Shown: positions 8,021 through 16,630 of the stretch, one piece after another | Layout: each line of letters starts with the position of its first letter | Numbering within the stretch: the stretch's first letter is position 1 | DNA from: Flavobacteriales bacterium | GTDB taxonomy: Bacteria > Bacteroidota > Bacteroidia > NS11-12g > UBA9320 | Direction: 5' to 3' | Length of the DNA stretch: 64,000 nucleotides | Assembly (NCBI GenBank): GCA_020635355.1 | Contig: JACJZW010000007.1 | Coordinates: 1 to 64,000, forward strand | Notes under the pieces: model-generated | What the model was told of the DNA's origin: nothing | What the model saw: only the letters and a program-made list of their open reading frames with translations | The model's database searches: none | Made by a program: the position numbers and the translations under genes

Positions 8021-9088
8021 TTACTTTACAAAATAGATTTCAACTCGACGGTTTTGCTCCCGTCCTTCTTTGGTATCGTTGGAAGCGATTGGGTGATCGG
8101 CTCCAGCACCTTTGGCTGAAAGTCGTCCACCGTCAATTCCTTTTTCCGTGAGGTAATCGCATACAGCCTTTGCCCGGATTTCGCTCAATCCGTCCTGAAT
8201 GGCCCCCGCATCCGTGTCGGAGCTGATGTGCCCAACCACAACGGCTTTCAATTCCGGATGATTGGTCAGGTAGGTAGCCACCTGATCCAGATAAGGCTTG
8301 CTATCATCCTTCATCTTTCGATATCGGATATTGTCGAATTTCACATTCTGCATCGCTCCCCAAATGGTGCGATATTCCGTTGCATCTACATCGGCAAACT
8401 CGAATCCTGTTAACCAGGCTGGTTTCGCTGAAACAATATCATTCGACGTAGCCACAGGAGCTGCAGCACCTTCTTCGGCATACTGAAAGGCATCACCTAA
8501 GCTCAATGAGCGTACGTACCAAACCACTTGCCAACGCTGTGCAGGCGTTAAGACAGATGCATGTGATCCCATATTCCCCTTTCCATGTGTAATGGTGTGG
8601 AACACTTTTCCGTCGGGAAGTGACTTTATATAAGCATCGTCATACCCACTCCATGGTGGAGGAGGATACTGACCGCTTTTAATCACGCCGCCGTCGTTCT
8701 TGCCCTTCATTCCATGGCAGTGCTGACAATTGCGATTGTACAATACCATTCCGGCGTCTACGTTGGCATGAGTAGGTGCCAAAGGATTGCTCCATGTAGC
8801 GGATGCTTCATAACCTTCAGGGTAACCGAGGTATCCCAATTGACCTTGAGCAACGGTACCTGGAACAGGTTCGCGCATAGTCATACCGTATGGATTATGT
8901 TCCATTTCACCGGTTTGCGTATACGCCTCGTACGCTTCGGAAACGTACATGTTCGGTGAGTATTCAATCCCGGGATTATTTCCTCCGCTGTAGCAACCGG
9001 AGTTCAGCACCAGGGCTACCGCTGCCAGAGCAATACCGGATCGTTTTATGGTTCGATTCTGCATGTTTCGAGGCTTCTTATTGGTCAT
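8021..9088 (-). CDS. actE: ActE: mono-haem cytochrome c lipoprotein fused to an OmpA-like domain
   Basis: A 355-residue exported haem protein. It has a lipoprotein signal with lipobox LNSGC (Cys32), a cytochrome c domain with CQHCH at 121-125 and a likely axial Met173 (GKGNMGSH), and then an OmpA-C-like domain (about 245-355) with VVGHISSDTDAGA, LSEIRAKAV (Arg305), RLSAKGAGADHPI and EQNRRVEIYFV. ActE passes electrons from the complex toward periplasmic carriers or an oxidase. The OmpA-like part is an addition to the minimal subunit and resembles peptidoglycan-binding domains. The start overlaps actD by 11 bases; an alternative ATG at 9064 (MQNRTIKRSG) removes the overlap and also gives a good lipoprotein signal. 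Confidence 0.88.
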   Translation of the reverse strand: MTNKKPRNMQNRTIKRSGIALAAVALVLNSGCYSGGNNPGIEYSPNMYVSEAYEAYTQTGEMEHNPYGMTMREPVPGTVAQGQLGYLGYPEGYEASATWSNPLAPTHANVDAGMVLYNRNCQHCHGMKGKNDGGVIKSGQYPPPPWSGYDDAYIKSLPDGKVFHTITHGKGNMGSHASVLTPAQRWQVVWYVRSLSLGDAFQYAEEGAAAPVATSNDIVSAKPAWLTGFEFADVDATEYRTIWGAMQNVKFDNIRYRKMKDDSKPYLDQVATYLTNHPELKAVVVGHISSDTDAGAIQDGLSEIRAKAVCDYLTEKGIDGGRLSAKGAGADHPIASNDTKEGREQNRRVEIYFVK

Positions 9089-9980
9089 TCATTAATTTCT
9101 TAGCCTGGCCAACCCAATCTTCCCGTTCAATTTTTCCTGGGAAGTATTTGGTAAGCTCTTCAATGGCTGTAATGGCTTCCGGTGTAAGTTTAGCAACCTG
9201 CTCGTATGTATAGATACCGAGGTCATTTAACTTACCTTCATATACCGGCCCAACACCGGAGATTACTTTCAAATCATCCTTAGCTTCTGAGGTTGCTGAT
9301 CCCACAACAGACGACAATAAACTCATTCGATTTGCTCGTTCCTCGTCCGATAATTCAGGTGCAGCTTCTTCCTTTTTGCTAGGTGCCGCAGCTGGTTTAC
9401 TCGCTTTCGGGGCTGATTGGGTCTCTGAACCGGTCAAATTTCTTTCGCGGATCTCAATGGCACCACCATCAGTCATGATGGAGTCCAGTTCAGTTCGGCT
9501 GATTTTATTGAGTTCAGATGGTTCAACGGCCAGGAACAGACGGTCATCTGTTTGACGAGGGTCAATGATATCTGGAATTTTACCGTGGATCATTTTGGCT
9601 CGAATGAAGAATAACAAACCTATACCGAATGCCGTGCACAAAATGGTGGTTTCAAACGTTACCGGAACCATACTTGGCACCATCATGTAGTTCTGAGGCT
9701 TACCACCAATAATCATTGGCCAGCTTTTGAACGTGTGTAGATGGTTGGTCATCGTATAGAATTGGAGCAACAATCCAAGACTGAACCCTGTGAGTCCGCA
9801 TAGAAAGGCTCCAACGGTTAGATTGGATCGTTTGATTCCCATCTCTACATCCAGGTTGTGGACCGGATATGGGGTATAACAATCGAAAATCTCGATGCCC
9901 TTCTTCTTCAATTTTTGAACGGTGGACAACAGACTATCTCCGTTGTCATACACCCCTACGATCAATTGTTTATCTAACAT
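9078..9980 (-). CDS. actD: ActD (DUF3341) with C-terminal helix-hairpin-helix domain
   Basis: A 300-residue subunit of alternative complex III. Residues 1-178 form the DUF3341 core: a soluble ferredoxin-like part (LIVGVYDNGDSLLSTVQKLK), two membrane helices (about 53-73 and 105-126) and a return segment (DDRLFLAVEP). An Ala/Pro/Lys/Glu linker (about 185-235) leads to a compact helix-hairpin-helix domain at 236-298 with LKVISGVGPVYEGKLNDLGI and KIEREDWVGQAKKL. That last domain resembles the C-terminal tail of many alphaproteobacterial NuoE subunits of respiratory complex I. It lies between actC (20-base gap) and actE (11-base overlap). Confidence 0.88.
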   Translation of the reverse strand: MLDKQLIVGVYDNGDSLLSTVQKLKKKGIEIFDCYTPYPVHNLDVEMGIKRSNLTVGAFLCGLTGFSLGLLLQFYTMTNHLHTFKSWPMIIGGKPQNYMMVPSMVPVTFETTILCTAFGIGLLFFIRAKMIHGKIPDIIDPRQTDDRLFLAVEPSELNKISRTELDSIMTDGGAIEIRERNLTGSETQSAPKASKPAAAPSKKEEAAPELSDEERANRMSLLSSVVGSATSEAKDDLKVISGVGPVYEGKLNDLGIYTYEQVAKLTPEAITAIEELTKYFPGKIEREDWVGQAKKLMNDQ

Positions 9981-10000
9981 AGTTTCGTCTTCAAAAAATC

Positions 10001-11347
10001 TTACTCTCTGCTTCTCAAAATACTTTTCACCTCAGACATGTTAATCACCGGCAAGAACTTACTGAACAGGAAGAATGCGGTGAAGAACAAACCAAGTGTT
10101 CCAACAAAGATTCCAACTTCAACATAGGTTGCGGAGTACATTGCCCAGGAAGAAGTGAGGTAATCACGGTGAAGTGATGTCACGATGATTACAAATCGCT
10201 CAAACCACATTCCGATGTTAACGATGATGGACATCACGAAGATGAACCAAGGTGTAGTTCTAGCCCATTTAAACCAGAATACCTGGGGAGCAAGAAGGTT
10301 ACAACTCATCATAATCCAATACGCCCACCAATACGGCCCAAAGGCACGGTTAAGGAAGGCATATTGTTCATATTCCACTCCGGAATAGGCCGCGATAAAG
10401 AATTCAGTCAAATAAGCTACACCTACCAGCGATCCGGTTAACATAACTACTTTACACATCGCTTCAAGGTGACCAATGGTAATGTAGTTCTGAAGGTTCA
10501 GTACACTTCGGGCAATAACAAGAAGTGTCAATACCATACCAAATCCGGAGAAAATCGCACCGGCAACGAAGTATGGAGGAAAGATGGTGGTGTGCCAACC
10601 CGGAATCACCGAGGTCGCGAAGTCCATAGATACAATCGTGTGAACGGAGAGTACAAGCGGTGTAGATACACCAGCAAGAATCAACGAAACAACCTCATAT
10701 CGATGCCAGTTTCTGGCTGATCCGTTCCAACCCATGGAGAAGAATCCATACCAGAATTTACGTGCTTTGGTTTTAGCTCTGTCCCGAACCGTTGCGATAT
10801 CCGGAATCAATCCCAAATACCAGAACAACAGCGATACAGAGAAATAGGTAGAGATCGCAAAAACGTCCCACAAAAGCGGCGAGTTAAAGTTCACCCACAA
10901 TGATCCAAAGGCATTTGGAAGTGGAAGAGGCCAGTAACCCAACCATACACGTCCCATGTGAAACAACGGGAACTGTGCGGCACAAATTACCGCGAAGATG
11001 GTCATCGCCTCCGCACTGCGGTTGATACTCATCCTCCACTTTTGACGGAAGAGCAAAAGAATGGCAGAAATCAGCGTTCCGGCGTGACCAATACCAACCC
11101 ACCAAACGAAGTTGGTAATATCCCAACCCCACATAATGGTTTTATTTACTCCCCATGTACCAATTCCTTCCCAAACTGTCCAACCGATACTCACCACGAA
11201 GATCATCAGACATATAAATGAGATGGAGAAACCTAACCACCACAATTTGGTTGGCTTGTTTTCGATTGGCCGGCAAATGTCATTACTCACATCGCTAATC
11301 GACTTATCGCCGGTTACGAGTGGTTCTCTTATTGCTGCTTCGTACAT
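10001..11347 (-). CDS. actC: Alternative complex III quinol-binding membrane subunit ActC (NrfD/PsrC family)
   Basis: A 448-residue integral membrane protein of the NrfD/PsrC family with about ten helices. Visible family landmarks are FVWWVGIGHAGTLISAILLL in helix 2, FPLFHMGR near the quinol site, LSVHTIVSMDFA and WHTTIFPPYFVAGAIFSG in the centre. It oxidises quinol next to the iron-sulfur subunit ActB and may couple this to charge movement. It is the third gene of the operon, 21 bases after actB. Confidence 0.93.
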   Translation of the reverse strand: MYEAAIREPLVTGDKSISDVSNDICRPIENKPTKLWWLGFSISFICLMIFVVSIGWTVWEGIGTWGVNKTIMWGWDITNFVWWVGIGHAGTLISAILLLFRQKWRMSINRSAEAMTIFAVICAAQFPLFHMGRVWLGYWPLPLPNAFGSLWVNFNSPLLWDVFAISTYFSVSLLFWYLGLIPDIATVRDRAKTKARKFWYGFFSMGWNGSARNWHRYEVVSLILAGVSTPLVLSVHTIVSMDFATSVIPGWHTTIFPPYFVAGAIFSGFGMVLTLLVIARSVLNLQNYITIGHLEAMCKVVMLTGSLVGVAYLTEFFIAAYSGVEYEQYAFLNRAFGPYWWAYWIMMSCNLLAPQVFWFKWARTTPWFIFVMSIIVNIGMWFERFVIIVTSLHRDYLTSSWAMYSATYVEVGIFVGTLGLFFTAFFLFSKFLPVINMSEVKSILRSRE

Positions 11348-11368
11348 CGTCTTACTTTCGGTTAATTA

Positions 11369-14300
11369 TTATGAATGATGAACTTCAGTTGAATTTTCCT
11401 TTCGGTTTCTGATTTTGGTGAGATACACCACAGATGGCGCAGTATCAATCTCTTCCAACATCTTATAGGCTCGTTCATTGGCAAACATCTTGGCAATGGC
11501 GCTGTTTGGATCATTTCGATCTCCAAATACAATCGCGTTGCTTGGACATGCCTTTGCACAAGCTACATGTGCTTCGCCGTCTTGCAACTTGCGATTTTCA
11601 CGCTTGGCTTGAAGTTTAGCCATTTGAATGTTCTGAACACAGAAGGAGCATTTTTCCATAACCCCTCGTGAACGAACCGTAACATCCGGATTCAATACCA
11701 TACGACCCAACTCTGTGTTGAAGTGGTAATCGAAATTCGGGTTAAGGTTGTATCGGAACCAGTTGAATCGTCGAACTTTATACGGACAGTTGTTTCCGCA
11801 GTATTTCGTACCGATACAACGATTGTAGGTCATTTGGTTCAGACCTTCTGAGCTGTGTGTGGTTGCCAATACCGGACAAACTGTTTCACATGGTGCGTGA
11901 TCACAGTGCTGACACATTACCGGCTGATGTACCACGGTTACATTATCGTAGTGTGAATAATCATTATCCTCCTTGGATAATTTATCCAACCCAGCCAATT
12001 CATTCTCTTTGGTAGAGAACTCGCCTTTATGGAAATCCTTATCGATGTGACTTGGACCTACCCGAACACTGGCTGTGGCATCTTCGGCTACTTCAAATGC
12101 GTAATATCGATCCACACGAATCCAGTGCATTTCGCGCCGACGACGAACTTCCTTACGACCAACTACGGGTACATTGTTCTCAATAGAACAACTTACGATA
12201 CACGAACCACATCCTGTACAGGCATTCATGTCAACGGCCATACCCCAGTGATGTCCCTTGGAGTAATCATACTCCTCCCATAGGGATACAATATGTGGTT
12301 TGTGCTCGTTGCGAACGTTGTTGTGATCACGGTATTCATCCAACGTGGCTTCACGCATGAAATCACGTCCTTCAATGCTGTTGTGTGTTTGAGTTTGAGC
12401 AAACTCGTATCCGCTGTCTACCTTTTCCAAGGTCACGGTACCGGCATGGTAATTCACACGACCACCCGATACACTCACCATTGGGTAGGCGTTTTGCCCC
12501 AAATCCGTTAGGTCATTGTCGTTGTTGTTCACAGCCTTCCGTCCGTATCCCAACGCAACACCTACAGTTCCTCGTGCCTGTCCAGGTTGGATCAACAGAG
12601 GGAGTTTCTCAATGGTTGAACCATTACAGGTAACTTTTAACCAATCGCCTTGCTCAAAGCCATTTGCCGCAGCGTCTGACTTGCTCATGGTGACATAATT
12701 ATCGTAAACTACCTTGGTTACAGGATCTGGTAATTCATGACACCATGGGTTCATCGCCCAGGTACCATCTTTAGGTCCCACTTTTTGGTAGAGAACCATT
12801 TCCATTCCACTAGCTGGTTTGCGTTTGGCAACATCGGCAGCAGCGGAAGAAACATCACCTGCATAACTCACAGATGAACCGCCGGAAACGGCGCCTAATC
12901 CATCGTGAATGGTTTGATTAACATCCAGTCCTTGTGCGGTTAAATAGTTTACCACCCAAGTATGAGAAGCCTGATCGTTCTCGGCTGCTTCGAGTTTCTC
13001 TCCAGCCCAGGCACGCAGAGATTCAGCGGCAGCCCGTGTATTAAATACTTTACCAATCACCGGTTGAGAAACAGTGATGGAACCTTCCATTGGTTGATGA
13101 ACATCCCAGCTCTCGAGCCAGTGGTTATCCGGACAGATAAAACCAGCCTTTTGGGTGGTTTCATCCATCGTCATGGATGTGGAGATCACACTCACACCAG
13201 ACAACATGCCGGCAAGCGATTCTCCTTTGTGGTAGCTGTAAACCGGATTACAGTTCACAAATACCGCTGCTCCACATCGTCCGCCTTTTACATCGGCTAC
13301 AAAAGCGTCAAACGCGCTTTCGCTGTAGGTGGAGATAGTGTATCCTTTGGACATATCAATGGTAGAACCATAGTTGCCCAACATATTATTTATGCCATTT
13401 GCAAGTTGCTGATCCGCTTGATTATTAGATCCGCAAACTACCAATGATTTTCCTTTGGCCGCCACCAATTCAGTAGCGATCCGATCCAAACTATTTCCAG
13501 CTAACTCATGTGACTCAATGCCCGATAGTGAAGCATTTCCTGTTTTAGAGGCTACCTTGTTATATAGGTTTGCCAAATACAATCCTTGCTTGGATGGTTG
13601 AATCGGGAAACGATAATCGGCATTGGTACCGGTCACACTCATCAGGGATTCAATCTGATAGTGCTTGCTCATATTGGCATTCTCCGGAGATGGCACCCGT
13701 CCTTTGCTGTAATCAGCCTGGAAGCGAACCGGAGAAATCCAGGTACCGAGAAAATCGGCACCAAAACTCACAATCACCTCGGCCTTATCGAAGTGGTAAT
13801 TGGGAACGATTGCTTTGCCGAAATCTGCCTGGTTGGCAGATGTGATTCCGGAATAGGAAATCGGATCATATACCACATGTTTCGCACCGGGATAAGCCGC
13901 AATAAAGGCATCGATGGATGCTTTCATAATTGGGCTGGTTACCGTACGTGTAACCACGTGAATACCTTTGGCTGATCCGGCTTTCAGAGCAGCAACCACC
14001 TGATTGTCTACTTCCGTCCAATCGGCTACTTCCTCACCATTGATGACTGGATTCGGAATTCGATTGGTGTCGTAAAGCGACAAGATGCTTGCCTGACCTG
14101 TGGCGTCCAGACCACCTTGACTCAGAGGACTGTTTGGATTACCATCCAACTTGATTGGACGTCCTTCCCGTACCTTGGCCATAATTGGAAACCCTTCATT
14201 GTACACACCACAGCTGGTGGCATAATACAACGGCACACCAGGAGTAACCGTTTCGGGTTTGTTGATGTATGGAATGGCGTATTTGATTGGTGCTTTGTTA

Positions 14301-14500
14301 CAAGCTGCCAATGCTACGGCACTCACACTAAAACCAAAGAATTTAAGAAAGTCCCGGCGATTGGATGACAGTTCCTCTGCATCACCAAAGATTTCATCCA
14401 TTGGAAGCGACTCAGAAAACTCGTTGCCCTTGTTAACGGGGGCAGTTGCAATTGGTTCGAGCTCCTCTATCCCTTTCCAGTATTTGTTCGAATTACCCAT
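11369..14500 (-). CDS. actB: ActB: molybdopterin-oxidoreductase-like and iron-sulfur fusion subunit
   Basis: A 1043-residue exported subunit. A twin-arginine signal (SSNRRDFLKFFGFSV) lies about 45 residues in, the late position known for this family, and is followed by a lipobox-like LAAC. Residues about 75-740 resemble a molybdopterin oxidoreductase large subunit; the remaining part (about 760-1030) is a four-cluster ferredoxin module with CTGCGSCIVSC, CQHCDHAPCETVCP, CIGTKYCGNNCP and CSFCVQ...CAKACP. In studied complexes the first part carries no molybdenum cofactor, and electrons run through the clusters from quinol to the ActA/ActE haems. Located between actA and actC, 30 and 21 bases away. 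Confidence 0.94.
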   Translation of the reverse strand: MGNSNKYWKGIEELEPIATAPVNKGNEFSESLPMDEIFGDAEELSSNRRDFLKFFGFSVSAVALAACNKAPIKYAIPYINKPETVTPGVPLYYATSCGVYNEGFPIMAKVREGRPIKLDGNPNSPLSQGGLDATGQASILSLYDTNRIPNPVINGEEVADWTEVDNQVVAALKAGSAKGIHVVTRTVTSPIMKASIDAFIAAYPGAKHVVYDPISYSGITSANQADFGKAIVPNYHFDKAEVIVSFGADFLGTWISPVRFQADYSKGRVPSPENANMSKHYQIESLMSVTGTNADYRFPIQPSKQGLYLANLYNKVASKTGNASLSGIESHELAGNSLDRIATELVAAKGKSLVVCGSNNQADQQLANGINNMLGNYGSTIDMSKGYTISTYSESAFDAFVADVKGGRCGAAVFVNCNPVYSYHKGESLAGMLSGVSVISTSMTMDETTQKAGFICPDNHWLESWDVHQPMEGSITVSQPVIGKVFNTRAAAESLRAWAGEKLEAAENDQASHTWVVNYLTAQGLDVNQTIHDGLGAVSGGSSVSYAGDVSSAAADVAKRKPASGMEMVLYQKVGPKDGTWAMNPWCHELPDPVTKVVYDNYVTMSKSDAAANGFEQGDWLKVTCNGSTIEKLPLLIQPGQARGTVGVALGYGRKAVNNNDNDLTDLGQNAYPMVSVSGGRVNYHAGTVTLEKVDSGYEFAQTQTHNSIEGRDFMREATLDEYRDHNNVRNEHKPHIVSLWEEYDYSKGHHWGMAVDMNACTGCGSCIVSCSIENNVPVVGRKEVRRRREMHWIRVDRYYAFEVAEDATASVRVGPSHIDKDFHKGEFSTKENELAGLDKLSKEDNDYSHYDNVTVVHQPVMCQHCDHAPCETVCPVLATTHSSEGLNQMTYNRCIGTKYCGNNCPYKVRRFNWFRYNLNPNFDYHFNTELGRMVLNPDVTVRSRGVMEKCSFCVQNIQMAKLQAKRENRKLQDGEAHVACAKACPSNAIVFGDRNDPNSAIAKMFANERAYKMLEEIDTAPSVVYLTKIRNRKENSTEVHHS

Positions 14501-14530
14501 GTGGTTATCGTGTAATGATTGGATTCAAGA

Positions 14531-15385
14531 TTAATAATGGCACTTAGAACATTCCAGACCGCCGTTTTGAGCTACGGTAACGTAGTGCTCGCCACGGGCT
14601 TTCATGGCCTTGTGAACGTCTTCATAATATGCGTTGTTCTCCACGTCGATACCGCGCTGACGGTGACAGTTCACACACCATCCCATTTGCAGACTGGAGA
14701 ATTGATATACTTTTTCCATTTCCTCAATGGGACCGTGACATACCTGACACTCTACCTTGCCCACCGCTACGTGCTGTGAGTGGTTGAAGTAGGCCAAATC
14801 AGGTAAGTTGTGAATACGTACCCATTTAATCGGCTTTTTCTCCAGATTTGGATCGTATGTGGAGGTTTCAGGATCAAACCCAACAGCCGCATACAATTTC
14901 TTCAACTCCGGTGAAACCTCACCCGCGTATTTGTCTCTAAGCTGTGCTCCTTTGTGGCAGTTCATACAGGTATTCAAAGATGGAATACTCGCGTGCTTGC
15001 TCAAGGATGCCGTGGTGTGACAGTACTGACAATCAATTCCCATTTTACCGGCATGAAGGCTGTGATCATAGGCGATGGGCTGATCAGGTGAATAACCTTG
15101 TTGAACCCCAACTTCATTCATACCGTAGCCGTAACCCCAGATTCCGAGAACCAAAACCAAACCACCAATAACCACCAAGGTTACAATGGTTGGATTCCAA
15201 AGCTCTGTGGTTGGCTTGATTTTTCGTTCATACCATCCGGGTTGAGTGGTTTCGGGATGTTTCTCCCGCAACATGGCTTTCACATTGCGCATTACTCCAT
15301 ACAGCAAACCGGCGATGAGCAAAAGCACAATGACCAGAATGATGATGGCAACAAACGTGGAGTTGTTATAGAAAGTTCCTGACAT
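14531..15385 (-). CDS. actA: ActA: penta-haem cytochrome c subunit of alternative complex III
   Basis: A 284-residue cytochrome c with five CXXCH sites: CQYCH, CMNCH, CQVCH, CVNCH and, at the extreme C terminus, CSKCH. Two hydrophobic helices precede them (about residues 10-29 and 66-84), so the protein is anchored rather than freely soluble. It resembles the cytochrome c3/c7-type multihaem subunit that opens alternative complex III operons and moves electrons away from ActB. First gene of the operon, preceded by about 215 bases without a gene. Confidence 0.92.
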   Translation of the reverse strand: MSGTFYNNSTFVAIIILVIVLLLIAGLLYGVMRNVKAMLREKHPETTQPGWYERKIKPTTELWNPTIVTLVVIGGLVLVLGIWGYGYGMNEVGVQQGYSPDQPIAYDHSLHAGKMGIDCQYCHTTASLSKHASIPSLNTCMNCHKGAQLRDKYAGEVSPELKKLYAAVGFDPETSTYDPNLEKKPIKWVRIHNLPDLAYFNHSQHVAVGKVECQVCHGPIEEMEKVYQFSSLQMGWCVNCHRQRGIDVENNAYYEDVHKAMKARGEHYVTVAQNGGLECSKCHY

Positions 15386-15406
15386 CTAACCTAAATTTCG
15401 TTTTGG

Positions 15407-15432
15407 GTTGCGAATCTTTGTTAAGTCGCAAC
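15407..15432 (-). other. Inverted repeat in the actA leader
   Basis: A perfect 7-bp inverted repeat, GTTGCGA (15407-15413) and TCGCAAC (15426-15432) with a 12-base loop, lies 22-47 bases before the actA ATG. In the mRNA it would form a hairpin close to the ribosome site; it could also be an operator. No T-run follows, so it is not a terminator for phoH. Confidence 0.4.
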
Positions 15433-15494
15433 GTGCTGATTTTTAGCCCCTTATTAACAAGTATTACCAAAATCTTGCACAGTTGCAATCGCGG

Positions 15495-15502
15495 CAAATA
15501 TA
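15495..15502 (-). promoter_or_regulatory. Possible -7 box of the act operon
   Basis: On the minus strand TATATTTG matches TAnnTTTG about 110 bases before actA. No TTG/TTTG is found at the usual distance upstream, so support is weak. The 15386-15600 interval holds this box and the leader inverted repeat and nothing else that I recognise. Confidence 0.3.
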
Positions 15503-15600
15503 AGACTGTATAATCCCCTCGAATTGACCAAGTAACCCACATTTGACAATTTAGAAGTCATCTAAATAAGGGTGATATTCGTCAGTTACCGAGGTGATTT

Positions 15601-16554
15601 TCAGTGGTCTTTATTGTTATCGTATGCGTTAATAATTTCCTTAACCAATCGGTGACGCACGACATCCGACGTATCCAACCGAACCACCGAAATTCCCCGA
15701 ATATTTCCAAGAATGTCAATGGCCTTATACAATCCCGATCGCTGGTTTTTGGGAAGATCCACCTGACTCAAATCCCCGTTGATAATCATTCGGGCGTTGG
15801 GCCCCATTCGTGTCAGGAACATTTTGAGCTGCGTCTCAGTTGCATTTTGGGCTTCATCCAGGATAATGTAGCAGTTATTCAAGCTTCTACCCCGCATAAA
15901 TGCCAACGGAATCACTTCAATCACTCCGGACTCCAAATACTTCTGATATTTATCGTGTGGGATCATATCCATCAGCGCATCGTACAACGGCTTCAGGTAT
16001 GGGTCAATTTTCTCCTTCAAATCTCCTGGAAGGAATCCTAAACTCTCACCCGCCTCTACCGCCGGTCTGGCCAGGATAATCCGCTTCACCTCCTTTTGCT
16101 TCAACGCGCGTACAGCAATGGCTACCGCCGTGTATGTTTTTCCGGTACCTGCTGGCCCAACAGCAAAAACAACGTCGTTTTTTAGCGCCTCACTTACCAG
16201 TACTTTCTGATTCTTGGTACGTGCCTTCACCATGGTTCCCTTTGGTCCATACACCAGGACATCCGGAATGCCACCCTCTTCTCCAGAAGGGGTTTCCTCG
16301 GGTTCTGAGCCCAGCATGGCCGCTACATCCACATCGGTTAGGTTGGGATATCGCTCCAAATGGGTGAGTAGGTCAGTCAAGGTCTTAGAAAACTTTTCTA
16401 ATTCCTCCACTTCACCTCGCGCTTTGATTTCATCTCCCCTTGAGGTGAGGGTTAAATTGGGGAAGTGAGCCTTAAGAAGTTTTAGATTGGAATTGTCTAT
16501 CCCGAAAAATCGAATGGGACTGACGTTTTCAACGCGGAATATTTTTTCGGTCAA
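15601..16554 (-). CDS. phoH: PhoH-family ATPase
   Basis: A 317-residue PhoH-like P-loop protein. A small N-terminal domain (about 1-115) precedes the ATPase core with Walker A GPAGTGKT (133-140), LARPAVEAGESLGFLPGDL and Walker B YIILDEAQN. The family is linked to RNA metabolism and partners with ribosome/RNase proteins such as YbeY; its exact reaction is unsettled. The start is a TTG at 16554: there is an in-frame stop upstream with no ATG between, and the first internal Met falls at about residue 80, beyond conserved sequence. A TAnnTTTG-like box (TAAATTTG on the minus strand, plus 16607-16614) lies upstream. It is divergent from the SAM-hydrolase gene. Confidence 0.9.
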   Translation of the reverse strand: MTEKIFRVENVSPIRFFGIDNSNLKLLKAHFPNLTLTSRGDEIKARGEVEELEKFSKTLTDLLTHLERYPNLTDVDVAAMLGSEPEETPSGEEGGIPDVLVYGPKGTMVKARTKNQKVLVSEALKNDVVFAVGPAGTGKTYTAVAIAVRALKQKEVKRIILARPAVEAGESLGFLPGDLKEKIDPYLKPLYDALMDMIPHDKYQKYLESGVIEVIPLAFMRGRSLNNCYIILDEAQNATETQLKMFLTRMGPNARMIINGDLSQVDLPKNQRSGLYKAIDILGNIRGISVVRLDTSDVVRHRLVKEIINAYDNNKDH

Positions 16555-16573
16555 ATGAGCGTCTATTGGTGAA

Positions 16574-16602
16574 TTTGATTCAGGTTCTGAGTGTTAATTT
16601 CG
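16574..16602 (+). promoter_or_regulatory. Possible promoter of the SAM-hydrolase gene
   Basis: TTTG (16574-16577), a 17-base gap and TAATTTCG (16595-16602), one mismatch from TAnnTTTG, lie 28 bases before the TTG start at 16631. Confidence 0.4.
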
Positions 16603-16630
16603 CCTCCAAATTTAACCGTTTTAGCACAAT

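Noticed and set aside
11369..14500. Reading ActB as a true molybdenum enzyme.
   Set aside because: Gene order, the fused iron-sulfur half and the late twin-arginine signal identify alternative complex III, whose ActB is known to lack the cofactor.
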